DNA of 64,000 bases from FACHB-T130 sp042747725. GTDB taxonomy: Bacteria; Cyanobacteriota; Cyanobacteriia; Cyanobacteriales; FACHB-T130. A program made the position numbers and the translations under genes. The notes under the pieces are model-generated. The model worked only from the letters and a program-made list of their open reading frames with translations, was not told where the DNA came from and ran no database searches. Below are positions 50,413 through 60,095 of the stretch, piece by piece (the first letter of the stretch is position 1; every line of letters begins with the position of its first letter). The DNA is taken from positions 56,068 through 120,067 of the forward strand of contig NZ_JBHZGO010000099.1 of NCBI RefSeq assembly GCF_042747725.1, in the 5' to 3' direction.

Positions 50413-51584
50413 CGTATGACGCCGCCTTATTTGCATTTGCCGATCCGACTCAACTGTGCTTAGAAATATCGCCAACCGCTCAAAATCAGGCTCAACAACA
50501 AAGCCAATCTTTTTCTACACTCAGTAGTCGCTGGAATGCTTATCTCAATCAAATTTCCCTAAGTGCAATTTTACCTTGGCTGCGAGAAGAGTACGAACCG
50601 AGAGCCAAAGCTTGGCCTAGTGTTGCGGCTTTACCCAGCGGCTGGGAAGTGGTGAATGGAACCGCGATTGAATTAGGGACAACGCGATTCGTATTCATTG
50701 CCAGCGAAGCAATCGACTTGAGCGAGTTGCGGGTGCCGCAAGAATGGGTAGATATACCCAGTTGGGTTGGGGATTATTACCTAGCGGTGCAAGTCGAGCC
50801 GGATGATGGGTGGGTGAGGATTTGGGGGTATTGCACTCATCAACAGCTAAAGACGAGAGGAAATTATGATGCGAGCGATCGCACTTATTCTCTAGATGAA
50901 AGCGACGTAATTTCAGACATCAATGCCCTGTGGGTGGCGCGTCAACTATGCCCGGAAGAAGCAACCCGCGCTTCTGTTGCACCTTTGGCAGCTTTATCAT
51001 CAACGCAAGCAGAAAATTTGATCCAGCGTTTAGCAAATACTGCGATTGCAGCGCCTCGGCTAGAAGTGCCGTTTGCCATCTGGGGAGCGTTACTAGAGCA
51101 TGGCGGCTGGCGAGAGCGGTTGTACGAACGACGGCAAGGACTACCGGAGCAGTGGTCAATTCTGCAATGGCTCCGGATAGGTGTCTCAGAAGTCGGACAG
51201 CAACTGGGTTGGGGACGGATTGAGTTTCAACCGAGTTTTGCCGGTGCTAGAAGCGCAGAACCCACACCGACACCCACCGCACTGTCTCGCCAATTGGTGA
51301 TTGCCGGTCAACAATATGAATTGCAGGTCATCCCTCTAGGCAATCCAGAGGAGCGAAGGTGGCGCTTTGAGCTAAGAAATTTATCAATAGTCACGAGCAT
51401 TCCCGGTGGATTTACCCTGAGACTGCTGACTGAAGACCTACAACCCTTTGAAAACAACGCAGATATTGCCACGACTGCTGTAGAGCAGCTTTACGTTGAT
51501 GTCATTTTGGCACCCGGAGAAGGATTGGTGTGGGAAATAGAGCCAGTTCCAGAAAACTACGAAAGAGAAATCTTACGTTTTTAA
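50409..51584 (+). CDS. DUF1822 family protein
   Basis: 391 residues, coupled to the sigma factor by an ATGA overlap. Features of DUF1822: a WNAYLNQISLSAILPWLREE near the N-terminus, PSWVGDYYLAVQVEPDDGWVRIWGY (~125-150) and a C-terminal beta-rich portion (LQVIPLGNPEERRWRFELR). The function is not known. Its fixed pairing with a sigma factor suggests control of that factor, for example as an anti-sigma or signal input, but nothing in the sequence proves it. Confidence 0.85.
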   Translation: MTYDAALFAFADPTQLCLEISPTAQNQAQQQSQSFSTLSSRWNAYLNQISLSAILPWLREEYEPRAKAWPSVAALPSGWEVVNGTAIELGTTRFVFIASEAIDLSELRVPQEWVDIPSWVGDYYLAVQVEPDDGWVRIWGYCTHQQLKTRGNYDASDRTYSLDESDVISDINALWVARQLCPEEATRASVAPLAALSSTQAENLIQRLANTAIAAPRLEVPFAIWGALLEHGGWRERLYERRQGLPEQWSILQWLRIGVSEVGQQLGWGRIEFQPSFAGARSAEPTPTPTALSRQLVIAGQQYELQVIPLGNPEERRWRFELRNLSIVTSIPGGFTLRLLTEDLQPFENNADIATTAVEQLYVDVILAPGEGLVWEIEPVPENYEREILRF

Positions 51585-51736
51585 GGGCGATCGCTTTCAA
51601 CAATTGCCAAGTAGAAAGGGAGTGAACTGTATTGGCATCTACTTGCGCGATCGCTCCCAATTTAATTTATGACTCAGTAACACTCACCGCAGCCCTGAGA
51701 ATTGCTAAAATTTGCATCATTTAGCTTTCAGGGGGA

Positions 51737-53074
51737 GTGATGACAAACTGGCAAATCATTAGTGGTGGAGTAACGGCTCCTAGAGGGTATCGGGCGGCTG
51801 GAATCGTCGCCGGACTGAAGCCTTCAGGCTTACCGGATTTAGCGTTAATTTATTCGGAGGTGGAAGCGATCGCAGCGGGTGTCTTCACCACCAGTCAGGT
51901 ACGCGCCGCCTGTGTCGATTATTGCCGTCAGCACCTCTCTACCAAACACAGCGCCCACGCGATTCTCTGCAACGCTGGGCAAGCCAACGCCGCCACGGGT
52001 GCCCAAGGTTGGATTGACGCCATTGAAAGCGCCCAAATGTTAGCTCAGGCGCTGAGAATTCCCTCCGACTCTATCTTGTTGGCATCCACGGGCGTCATTG
52101 GGCAACGCATTAAGATGGATGCCTTCCGGGATGGGATTCCTAAATTGGTCGCCGCCGCTTCTGAGACTGGGGGCGATGCAGCCGCACAAGCGATCGTCAC
52201 CACCGACTTAGTGACGAAATCGATTGCACTAGAGACAACTTTTGGCGATCGCCCGGTGCGAATCGGCGGCATGGCAAAGGGATCTGGTATGATTCATCCC
52301 AACATGGCGACGATGCTGGCTTTTGTCACTTGCGATGCAGCGGTGGCTCCCTCCCTATGGCAAAAAATGCTGAGTCGAGCCGCCGACCAAAGTTTCAACC
52401 AAATTACCGTCGATGGCGATACCAGTACCAACGATACGCTGATCGCCTTAGCAAATGGGGAATCTCGCACCCCGGCAATTACCGAAATGGGGCCAGACGC
52501 CGAGAAATTAGAGGCGATGCTGACTGAAGTTTGCCAATATTTAGCGAAAGCGATCGCCCGTGATGGCGAAGGGGCTACCTGCTTAATTGAAGTGCAAGTT
52601 ACCGGCGCGTCCGATGAAAAAGCCGCCCGTCAGGTTGCCAAAACGGTTGTCGGTTCATCCTTAGTCAAGTCAGCAGTGTTTGGGCGCGATCCCAACTGGG
52701 GACGAATTGCAGCAGCGGCGGGTCGTTCCGGGGTGCTGTTCGATCAAGAACATCTCCGGATTCAGCTAGGGGATTTCTTATTGATGGAAAATGGTCAACC
52801 TTTGCCCTTCGATCGGGCGGCGGCGAGTGCTTATTTAAAACAAGCGGCGGCGGCGTCGGCAAAAGAGGTACTCAGCACTGATTCCAGCAATGATGTCATG
52901 CAAGTAGAGTCGGGTCAACCTGTTGCGTTTAGTCGCCCCGCATCGCCTACCAATTTCAAAGAACAGACAGTGGCGATCGCTCTGAGCATCGGGAATGGTT
53001 CTGGTTCTGGTATCGCTTGGGGCTGCGACTTGAGTTATGACTATGTGAAGATTAACGCTGAGTATACAACCTGA
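51737..53074 (+). CDS. argJ: Bifunctional glutamate N-acetyltransferase/amino-acid acetyltransferase
   Basis: 445 residues, about 30 longer than usual. ArgJ transfers acetyl from N-acetylornithine to glutamate and makes N-acetylglutamate in arginine synthesis. The precursor cleaves itself before the nucleophile Thr192 in IHPNMATMLAF. A C-terminal insertion repeats the segment MENGQPLPFDRAAASAYLKQ as VESGQPVAFSRPASPTNFKE, so the region between ~350 and 410 has been partly duplicated. The end WGCDLSYDYVKINAEYTT is intact. Probably active. Confidence 0.95.
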   Translation: MMTNWQIISGGVTAPRGYRAAGIVAGLKPSGLPDLALIYSEVEAIAAGVFTTSQVRAACVDYCRQHLSTKHSAHAILCNAGQANAATGAQGWIDAIESAQMLAQALRIPSDSILLASTGVIGQRIKMDAFRDGIPKLVAAASETGGDAAAQAIVTTDLVTKSIALETTFGDRPVRIGGMAKGSGMIHPNMATMLAFVTCDAAVAPSLWQKMLSRAADQSFNQITVDGDTSTNDTLIALANGESRTPAITEMGPDAEKLEAMLTEVCQYLAKAIARDGEGATCLIEVQVTGASDEKAARQVAKTVVGSSLVKSAVFGRDPNWGRIAAAAGRSGVLFDQEHLRIQLGDFLLMENGQPLPFDRAAASAYLKQAAAASAKEVLSTDSSNDVMQVESGQPVAFSRPASPTNFKEQTVAIALSIGNGSGSGIAWGCDLSYDYVKINAEYTT

Positions 53075-53139
53075 CTTTTGAGTAATTTTGCCGATCTGTT
53101 CGGGGTGCCATATTGCCGACTCTAGCAAAGGTGAATAGG

Positions 53140-53673
53140 ATGAAAGCTGAAACAACCAAAAATATCATCAAATTTCAATCCTATAAGTTTGCTTTTGAGC
53201 GCATGGAGGAGGCAATTAAAAAAGAGTTTTTCCTAGAATCAATTATGATTGCGGAAAGCATCATCTCAGATCGGCTTCTGAGTTACTTAATTGTTAAACT
53301 GAAAGAAGCAGGCGAAACTCATCAGTTTACAAATAAAGAAACTTTTCTCGGAAGATTGATTCAGGAATGGAAAAGGCGGGATGAAATAGTTCCGTATAAA
53401 ACTAGGGAAGATTTGATTGACGCTGTGAGGCTTTGGAGCTACGACCGGAATGAATGCGCTCATGGTCTTGTGAAGTCTCAACCGGGCGAACCGAGTATAT
53501 CGGTAGAAGAGTTCATCAAAAAAGCTTCTGAGTGTGCAGTCAATGGGAAACAGCTAGCCCGTGATGTCTGTAGCTGGACGCAAACCAAAAAATCAAAAAT
53601 TAGAAAGATGAAAGTCCCAGCGCCTGAATCAATCGATACACCCACAAAACCTGCCTTCTCTGACTTAATTTAG
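53140..53673 (+). CDS. HEPN-like small protein
   Basis: 177 residues from ATG 53140, with GGTGAATAGG before it. All-helical. An RNxxxH-type motif (DRNECAHGL, Arg103 to His108) is the signature of HEPN-domain RNases; the surrounding SYDRNECAHG and the helix of EFFLESIMIAESIISDRLL are as expected in such proteins. HEPN proteins act as toxins or immunity effectors, often with an MNT or other partner. No partner gene is adjacent, so this one is solitary. The C-terminal ~30 residues are basic and disordered. Confidence 0.65.
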   Translation: MKAETTKNIIKFQSYKFAFERMEEAIKKEFFLESIMIAESIISDRLLSYLIVKLKEAGETHQFTNKETFLGRLIQEWKRRDEIVPYKTREDLIDAVRLWSYDRNECAHGLVKSQPGEPSISVEEFIKKASECAVNGKQLARDVCSWTQTKKSKIRKMKVPAPESIDTPTKPAFSDLI

Positions 53674-53979
53674 CGCGATCGCTGCTTTTCGGCTGAATCA
53701 GCTGTCGATAAATCAGATGACTGTTCTATCTCAGTCTCATTTATCAATGCTTTGTTCTCAGTCATGGCTAATGCCTACTGGCGACTCGTATTGTAGCTAA
53801 CAAATCAATTCGATTGTAGCCAAGGCTGGCGATCGCACTTCCTTTGGGCAAGTGCTTTAATGTGAGCATAAGCGAGTATTCGCCTTAGTGTAGAGACGCG
53901 ATTAATCGCGTCTCTACAGGGAGAGTGCGAATCATTTAGGATTGCTATAGCTATACGCAGTTGGGAGGATAAATAATGT
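53674..53979. other. Intergenic region with repeats
   Basis: Contains a HIP1-rich stretch, the third TGTAGAGACG palindrome (53889-53918), and a half-copy of the TTAGGATTGCTATAG repeat (~53937-53951). No gene. Confidence 0.5.
53889..53918. repeat. TGTAGAGACGCG perfect palindrome, copy 3
   Basis: 30-bp perfect palindrome TGTAGAGACGCGATT/AATCGCGTCTCTACA. Related to 11268-11297 and 21479-21512. Confidence 0.9.
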
Positions 53980-54336
53980 ATGTTCAAAAAAATAGAGTTG
54001 CTTTGTCTTGCCATCATGTTGGGAATTGCTCTAGTGCCCAAACAAACACTGGCGCAAGAAACATCTTACTTGGAATCGCGGATTTCTAGATTGGAAGCCG
54101 AAACTTATCAATTGCGATCGCAAATAAACCAGCTACAGTCGCAGGTATTAGGACTGAACCAGTCCACCTCTCAAAGAACCGGCTCCACTAAACCAGCGCC
54201 TCCCATTGCCCCTAGAGCCAATCGACCCGCCTCAGCAGACCCCATGTTTGACCGCCTAGCCACTCTGGTCATCGAACTCAAGCAGCGCATCAACAAACTA
54301 GAAGCACAAGCTGAATTACAACAACAACGTCGGTAG
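53980..54336 (+). CDS. Secreted coiled-coil protein
   Basis: 118 residues. A signal peptide (IELLCLAIMLGIALVPKQTLAQ) is followed by a coiled coil (SYLESRISRLEAETYQLRSQ, then INQLQSQV) and a Pro/Ala-rich linker, then a second short coiled coil (ATLVIELKQRINKLEAQA). Likely a periplasmic or cell-surface helical protein forming oligomers. No enzyme motif; no family recognised. Confidence 0.7.
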   Translation: MFKKIELLCLAIMLGIALVPKQTLAQETSYLESRISRLEAETYQLRSQINQLQSQVLGLNQSTSQRTGSTKPAPPIAPRANRPASADPMFDRLATLVIELKQRINKLEAQAELQQQRR

Positions 54337-54452
54337 AAGCAAGACAATTTTAGATTTTTTCGTCAAAACCTAGTGCATCTACGCTCCTCACAAGTTCCCA
54401 GCAATATTCTCCAGCCCGACAAAGCAACCTTTTATCAAGGAACCGTCTAATC

Positions 54453-55214
54453 TTAACCTTGGGTCAGGATCTCGACGCCTTCCTCGGTGACAGCAACTGT
54501 ATGCTCAAACTGAGCGGAGAGCTTTCGATCTAGTGTGACAGCCGTCCACCCATCGTCGAGGATCTCGACTTCCCAAGTTCCCTCATTAATCATCGGTTCA
54601 ATCGTAAAAACCATGCCCGGTCTCAGACGCTTCCCGGTTCCGCGTCTACCATAATGGAGAATCTCTGGTGCAGTATGGAAAATGCGGTGAACGCCGTGTC
54701 CCGCGAAGTTCCGCACCACAGAAAAACCTTCTCCTTCAGCGTACTCTTGAATCGCTGCCCCAATATCGCCAATCCGCGCCCCCGGCTTGACTTCAGCAAT
54801 TCCTCTGTTCAGGCACTCCAGCGTCACCTCAACCAACTTTTTCGCAATGGGTGAGGGCTTACCCACAAAGAACGTCTTAGAGGTATCGCCGTGGTAGCCA
54901 TCCACCAGCGGCGTCACATCAATGTTAATGATGTCACCTTCTTTAAGAACCTGTTTAGCGCTGGGGATGCCGTGGCAGACCACTTCGTTGATGCTGGTGC
55001 AAAGAGACTTGGGAAACCCCTTGTAGCCAAGCGGGGCGCTTTTAGCTTTGCGAGCCAAAGTCCAGCGTTCAGCTTCATCGTTGAGTTCTAGGGTACTGAC
55101 TCCTGGCTTGACCATCGGTTCTAGATAGTGGAGGAGTTCAGCCGCCAAGCGTCCAGCCTGACGCATTTTATCCAACTCCCGGCTCGATAACAGCTCAATT
55201 GTTTCGCTTTTCAT
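54453..55214 (-). CDS. map: Methionine aminopeptidase (type I)
   Basis: 253 residues from ATG 55214 (MKSETIELLSSRELDKMR); an in-frame ATG at 55280 adds a non-family segment. AAGGAAAT precedes it. The five M24 metal ligands are present: Asp in NIDVTPL, Asp in YHGDTSKTF, His in GHGVHRIFH, Glu in FTIEPMIN and Glu in FEHTVAV. It removes the initiator Met of nascent proteins in the cytoplasm. It contrasts with the degenerate M24 protein at 8936-10060. Confidence 0.95.
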   Translation of the reverse strand: MKSETIELLSSRELDKMRQAGRLAAELLHYLEPMVKPGVSTLELNDEAERWTLARKAKSAPLGYKGFPKSLCTSINEVVCHGIPSAKQVLKEGDIINIDVTPLVDGYHGDTSKTFFVGKPSPIAKKLVEVTLECLNRGIAEVKPGARIGDIGAAIQEYAEGEGFSVVRNFAGHGVHRIFHTAPEILHYGRRGTGKRLRPGMVFTIEPMINEGTWEVEILDDGWTAVTLDRKLSAQFEHTVAVTEEGVEILTQG

Positions 55215-55363
55215 CGTGATATATTTCCTTGATTTTCTGGTGGCGAGTAGCCGCTTCTGAGGCAAGAGAAGGCGTCTCATTTGCAGCTAATTAGTGTATC
55301 TGGGAATGGAGAGTAGAAGTGCTGCTTCCCTCTAGCTCTGTGTCCTTGGCGTTCTGGAGCGGT

Positions 55364-55990
55364 TTATTTCCTGGCGTGAATCACCTGCAAACTTCCACCT
55401 GCATGAAGTGTAGGTTCTCCCACCAGATTAAACCCAATCTCCTCCAACAACCCAGGCAAATCCGTCTGCAACAGCTGCCAAGCGGTTTCTGTCTCAAACA
55501 ACCACAAAAATAGCGAGATTGCCGGCCAAAATAGCGGATTTGTGGGACGATGAAAATCGACTAAGGCAAAGATGCCTCCCGGTTTTAGTACCCGGTAGAC
55601 TTCTCGGAGAATTTGTCGCAATCGATCGGGTTCCATTTCATGCATAGCAGCACTGGTATGCACGAGGTCAAAGCGATCGCTCAGCAAAGGCATATCTTCA
55701 GCCAAGGCTTCCACATACTTCGCTTGCGGGACGTTCCGCTGCGCCCGTTCCAGGGATACGGGTGAGATATCCAGACCCGTGACATCTTGGGAATATTTCA
55801 CCAAGATTTGGGTTGCCTGACCGCTGCCGCAACACAGGTCTAACACTTTGGTTTCTGAATCGATCGTTAACCCTTGCAAAGCCAGTTGACGAAATCTTGC
55901 TTCCCCGCCTACACTCACAGCAGCCAAACGAGCGATCGCATCATACAGCCACTGGTGTTGATAACTCCAAGTCCTTAAAATAGTAGCCAC
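55364..55990 (-). CDS. Class I SAM-dependent methyltransferase
   Basis: 208 residues with motif I VLDLCCGSGQATQIL, motif II GLDISPVSLERA, and the post-II LVHTSAAMHEMEP and LKPGGIFALVDFHRP. A UbiE-like or plastid-type methyltransferase fold. It diverges from the ferrochelatase gene at ~56102 with 110 bp between. Substrate unknown; it may modify a small molecule. Confidence 0.88.
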   Translation of the reverse strand: MATILRTWSYQHQWLYDAIARLAAVSVGGEARFRQLALQGLTIDSETKVLDLCCGSGQATQILVKYSQDVTGLDISPVSLERAQRNVPQAKYVEALAEDMPLLSDRFDLVHTSAAMHEMEPDRLRQILREVYRVLKPGGIFALVDFHRPTNPLFWPAISLFLWLFETETAWQLLQTDLPGLLEEIGFNLVGEPTLHAGGSLQVIHARK

Positions 55991-56101
55991 TACTCCACCC
56001 CTAGTTAAAATGTGTATCTCTTATTGCAGACCCGAACCTTTAAAAGAATATTATTGTTAAAATCAGTAACGAAAATGAAAGATTGGGAAACTGTAACCGC
56101 T

Positions 56102-57265
56102 ATGGGTCGTGTAGGAGTTTTGCTACTAAATCTGGGTGGGCCGGATGACTTAGAGGATGTTGGACCTTTTCTGTTTAATCTGTTTTCCGACCCAGAAATT
56201 ATTCGCATACCCTTTTCTGGGTTACAAAAACCCTTAGCGTGGCTGATTTCCACCTTAAGAACCAAGAAATCGCAAGAAAACTATCGGGAAATCGGGGGCG
56301 GCTCCCCACTGCGGCGGATTACAGAAGCCCAAGCAGAAGCGCTTCAGGCAAAATTGCAGCAACAAGGACAAGAAGCGAATATTTACATCGGGATGCGTTA
56401 CTGGTATCCCTTTACTGAAGAAGCGATCGCTCGCATCAAGCGCGACGCTATAGAGCGCCTGGTAATTCTCCCCCTCTATCCGCAGTTTTCTATCAGCACC
56501 AGCGGTTCCAGCTTCCGCCTTTTAGAAAGACTCTGGCAGGAAGACCCAGCACTTAGCCGAATTGAATACACTGTCATTCCCTCCTGGTATCACCAACCCA
56601 GCTACCTGCAAGCAATGGCTGAGTTGATTACCCAAGAACTCGACCAATTTGCCAATCCCGACCAAGTTCATCTCTTTTTTAGCGCCCACGGCGTTCCCGT
56701 CAGCTACGTTGAAGAAGCCGGAGATCCCTATCAAAGAGAAATTGAGGACTGCACCGCTCTCATTATGCAAACCCTCAATCGACCCAATCCCCACACCCTG
56801 GCTTATCAAAGTCGAGTCGGGCCAGTCGAGTGGCTTAAACCCTACACCGAAGATGCCCTAAAAGAACTGGGAGCCGAGGGAGTCGAAAATTTGTTAGTTG
56901 TACCGATTAGCTTCGTCTCCGAGCATATCGAAACCCTACAAGAAATTGACATCGAGTACCGCGAACTGGCAGAAGAATCTGGCATCCACGACTTCCGCCG
57001 CGTGCCAGCACTAGATACTCATCCCCGCTTTATTGAAGCAATGGCGACTTTGGTGGTTGATGCCCTCGACGCCCCCAGTCTGAAGCTATCCCAAGTCCCA
57101 CAGCTCAAGAAAAAAGTCAAAATGTATCCCCAAGAGCGCTGGGAGTGGGGCATGACCACAGCAGCAGAAGTCTGGAACGGTCGTCTGGCAATGCTTGGCT
57201 TTATTGCCTTAGTGATCGAGTTACTTAGCGGTCGCGGTCCTCTACACTTTGTCGGACTGATGTGA
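56102..57265 (+). CDS. hemH: Ferrochelatase with C-terminal chlorophyll a/b-binding-like helix
   Basis: 387 residues from ATG 56102 (MGRVGVLLLNLGGPD), the conserved start; the frame is open to 56012. It inserts Fe2+ into protoporphyrin IX to form protoheme. The conserved FSAHGVPVSYVEEAGDPY region includes the metal-handling His. The last ~45 residues add a linker and a single membrane helix with a CAB-type ExxNxR motif (AAEVWNGRLAMLGFIALV), typical of cyanobacterial ferrochelatases. Membrane-associated. Confidence 0.95.
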   Translation: MGRVGVLLLNLGGPDDLEDVGPFLFNLFSDPEIIRIPFSGLQKPLAWLISTLRTKKSQENYREIGGGSPLRRITEAQAEALQAKLQQQGQEANIYIGMRYWYPFTEEAIARIKRDAIERLVILPLYPQFSISTSGSSFRLLERLWQEDPALSRIEYTVIPSWYHQPSYLQAMAELITQELDQFANPDQVHLFFSAHGVPVSYVEEAGDPYQREIEDCTALIMQTLNRPNPHTLAYQSRVGPVEWLKPYTEDALKELGAEGVENLLVVPISFVSEHIETLQEIDIEYRELAEESGIHDFRRVPALDTHPRFIEAMATLVVDALDAPSLKLSQVPQLKKKVKMYPQERWEWGMTTAAEVWNGRLAMLGFIALVIELLSGRGPLHFVGLM

Positions 57266-57274
57266 AAAGTAAAA

Positions 57275-57330
57275 AGTAAAAAAGCAAAACTAGAAACAAA
57301 CAATCCTTTCTTTTGCCTTTTTACTTTTGT
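57275..57330. terminator. Bidirectional A/T-rich terminator between hemH and the DUF4126 gene
   Basis: AGTAAAAAAGCAAAACT and AGTAAAAAGGCAAAAG (minus strand) face each other across ~25 nt, giving U-rich ends in both directions for the two convergent genes. Confidence 0.55.
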
Positions 57331-57336
57331 TTTCTT

Positions 57337-57915
57337 TCAGTCGGGTTGCTGATAGTTTCCCCTAGAGCGTTTGTGTCCTCGATACCAGCGATACCATTCC
57401 TTAGAGCTGCGAATAGCCAGCCACAACAACAGTAAGGCGATGATTCCTCCATGCTTGGGCGCATCGAAAGCGAAGATGACCAAGACAACGCACAGAAAAT
57501 CTTGCAAAAAGACGACCCACAGAGGTAGACGCCGCAAGCGGTAGAACCAGCCGACCTGAACTAGCTGGAGGACGAACGCTAATAAGCTGCCCACCACAGC
57601 AACTATCCACAGAAGCCAAGTGGAAGCACCAGTGATTTGGGCAACTGCAACGCCCATAATGGCTCCCACAATCGGGCTGAAAACTAGCTGGATTATTTGC
57701 AATACGCGCTGACCCAACAGCTTTTTTGAGGCGAACAGCTCAAATAACGACCAGCTGGTTAGCACTCCTAAAACGATAGGAGGAGGAAAGCGCGACAGTA
57801 GGGGCACGCTTGACCAGAGATTGGCACTGTGCAATAGACCAATGACTAGCAAGGGCAGAGCCACTCTCATCCCTGCCGCCGCAGACGCAGAGAGTGCGGC
57901 TAAGATTTCAATCAT
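57337..57915 (-). CDS. DUF4126 family membrane protein
   Basis: 192 residues with 5-6 hydrophobic helices (MIEILAALSASAAAGMRVAL, PIVGAIMGVAVAQITG, LWIVAVVGSLLAFVLQLV). It starts with the ASAAAGMRVALPLL pattern of DUF4126. The C-terminus is basic. Function unknown; convergent with hemH. Confidence 0.85.
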   Translation of the reverse strand: MIEILAALSASAAAGMRVALPLLVIGLLHSANLWSSVPLLSRFPPPIVLGVLTSWSLFELFASKKLLGQRVLQIIQLVFSPIVGAIMGVAVAQITGASTWLLWIVAVVGSLLAFVLQLVQVGWFYRLRRLPLWVVFLQDFLCVVLVIFAFDAPKHGGIIALLLLWLAIRSSKEWYRWYRGHKRSRGNYQQPD

Positions 57916-58699
57916 AAGAATTCAGCCGACACAAGAACTGATTGCTTGACATCAGGACAGATGAGAAGATTCCTCTGTTTACAGTTTCACACTGCTATGG
58001 AGAGCTTGCCACTAATTTCCAAGATATTTCATCAGCAGCGACTGCGCTGATGGGTGATCCCCCCTCACCCGCTGCTCCAGGCTTCGCTTAAACCGGAATT
58101 GTGTCGCTTATTCTTAAAATGTTACATATAATACAGTTTTTTTTGTGTTTTAATGTTTATAGGGAAAGTGAAGCGTCTTTCAGGAAAGAAAATTAATTGC
58201 AATACTTGCTAAGCGCACACTTATTAAGTCGGTAAAAATAAACAAAAAATCCTCACTTTGCTGAGAAACTCGACGATGAGCAACTCGCAAGATTACCTAT
58301 TAAAAAATAGGTTTAGGGGGGATGCAGTTTTTGCCTACTTAATTCACAACCCTAGCCAAAGCAATCGTTTTCTATTGCGATCTACTTAAGCAGGTGGTGT
58401 AATTAAACATTACTTGTAGGGTTTGTAATGGGTAATTAGTCATGCGTCATCCCAGTTCACTTTTTCACCGCGACACTTTAGCTTCTTCTTATCTCCTCTT
58501 TTAAAGGGGTTGGGGCGATCTAATGTGTAGCTTCACAAAAGTGAAATGGCAACAAACCAGGGACTACCGGACTAAAAACTACTGAAAATTATCCGTTACC
58601 AGCCTTAAAGAGTCACCTTAATTTGCACCGTTCTGCTTCTCTTAAATTGAAATTTGTATTAGCATACCAGCTTGATCGTGCAACAGGAGGAATCGTGGG
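57916..58699. other. Intergenic region upstream of gdhA
   Basis: About 780 bp, no ORF, partly AT-rich near 58120-58260. A strong RBS (AGGAGGAA, ~58685) stands 8 nt before the gdhA ATG. Promoter motifs cannot be assigned. Confidence 0.5.
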
Positions 58700-59998
58700 A
58701 TGTCAGACTCGTTATTTGCTGATGCTAGCCAAAGATTAGAACAAGCCCTAAAATTTGTTTCTATTTCCGACGATGCAGCCGAACACTTAAAATATCCAAA
58801 AGCCAGTTTAGCCGTTTCAATTCCTGTCCGGATGGATGATGGCACTTTGAGAATTTTTCAGGGCTATCGTGTCCGTTACGATGATACCAGAGGACCGACT
58901 AAAGGAGGGGTGCGCTATCATCCCAATGTTTCAATGGATGAAGTGCAATCCTTAGCCTTTTGGATGACCTTTAAGTGCGCGGTATTAAATTTACCATTTG
59001 GTGGTGCGAAAGGGGGAATAACGCTGAATCCGAAAGAACTCTCAAAGATGGAGTTAGAACGGCTGAGTCGCGGTTATGTGGATGCGATCGCAGACTTTAT
59101 TGGTCCTGACGTAGATATTCCAGCACCCGACGTTTACACCAATCCCATGATTATGGGTTGGATGATGGATCAATACAGTATCATCCGCCGTCAAATTACT
59201 CCAGCAGTTGTCACTGGCAAACCGCTAACAATGGGGGGTAGTTTAGGCAGAGATACCGCCACCGCCACGGGTGCTTTCTTTGTCATTGAAAGCATCATGA
59301 GCAAAGTTGACCGACTACCTCAAGAGACAACAGTAGCAGTTCAAGGATTTGGGAATGCTGGTGCAGAGATAGCAGAATTACTCTCCAAAGCTGGATATAA
59401 AGTCGTTGCGGTTAGCGATTCTCAAGGCGCAGTCTATTCCAAAAAAGGATTAGATATTGCGAAAATTCGACAATACAAATTATCTAGCAAAGGAATTAAA
59501 GCCCTCTATTGCCAAGACACCGTTTGTCACATTGATGAACATGAAGTCATCAGTAACGAGGAACTTTTAACCTTAGATGTGGATATCCTAATTCCAGCCG
59601 CCTTGGAAAATCAAATTAATGAGGCGAATGTCAAGGATATCAAAGCAAAATATATCTTTGAAGTCGCTAATGGCCCGGTTAGTTCGGCAGCTGACAGAAT
59701 TCTGGAAGAACGAGGAATTTATGTCTTTCCCGATATTTTAGTCAATGCGGGTGGCGTTACAGTCAGCTACTTTGAATGGGTACAAAATCGCAGCGGACTT
59801 TATTGGACGCTAAAAGAAGTCAATCAACGCTTAATGGAAAAAATGGTCGAAGAAACTGAGAAAATTTGGGCAATTTCTCAGGAACTAGCCATTCCAATGC
59901 GAACAGCGGCTTACGTCCATGCTTTAAATCGGCTGGGAGAAGCCATTAACGCCAAGGGTACGCGAGATTATTATATCAACGGTCGAGTTTACGCATAG
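58700..59998 (+). CDS. gdhA: Glutamate dehydrogenase (Glu/Leu/Phe/Val dehydrogenase family)
   Basis: 432 residues. The substrate Lys motif is NLPFGGAKGGI and the catalytic Asp is in ADFIGPDVDIPAPD. The NAD(P) domain has VAVQGFGNAGAEIAELL. It interconverts glutamate and 2-oxoglutarate plus ammonium in the cytoplasm; coenzyme preference is not certain from sequence alone. Alone, with a good RBS and followed by a terminator. Confidence 0.95.
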   Translation: MSDSLFADASQRLEQALKFVSISDDAAEHLKYPKASLAVSIPVRMDDGTLRIFQGYRVRYDDTRGPTKGGVRYHPNVSMDEVQSLAFWMTFKCAVLNLPFGGAKGGITLNPKELSKMELERLSRGYVDAIADFIGPDVDIPAPDVYTNPMIMGWMMDQYSIIRRQITPAVVTGKPLTMGGSLGRDTATATGAFFVIESIMSKVDRLPQETTVAVQGFGNAGAEIAELLSKAGYKVVAVSDSQGAVYSKKGLDIAKIRQYKLSSKGIKALYCQDTVCHIDEHEVISNEELLTLDVDILIPAALENQINEANVKDIKAKYIFEVANGPVSSAADRILEERGIYVFPDILVNAGGVTVSYFEWVQNRSGLYWTLKEVNQRLMEKMVEETEKIWAISQELAIPMRTAAYVHALNRLGEAINAKGTRDYYINGRVYA

Positions 59999-60030
59999 TA
60001 CATGAGTTAACGAGAGGCGATCGCGCTATC

Positions 60031-60060
60031 TAGGGCAGGGGGACACCCCTGCCCTATTTC
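60031..60060 (+). terminator. Terminator of gdhA
   Basis: TAGGGCAGGGG (60031-60041), 4-nt loop, CCCCTGCCCTA (60046-60056), then TTTC. 11-bp perfect stem. Confidence 0.8.
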
Positions 60061-60095
60061 TTTGAGATCATCCATCTGAAACCCTCCAAACATCT

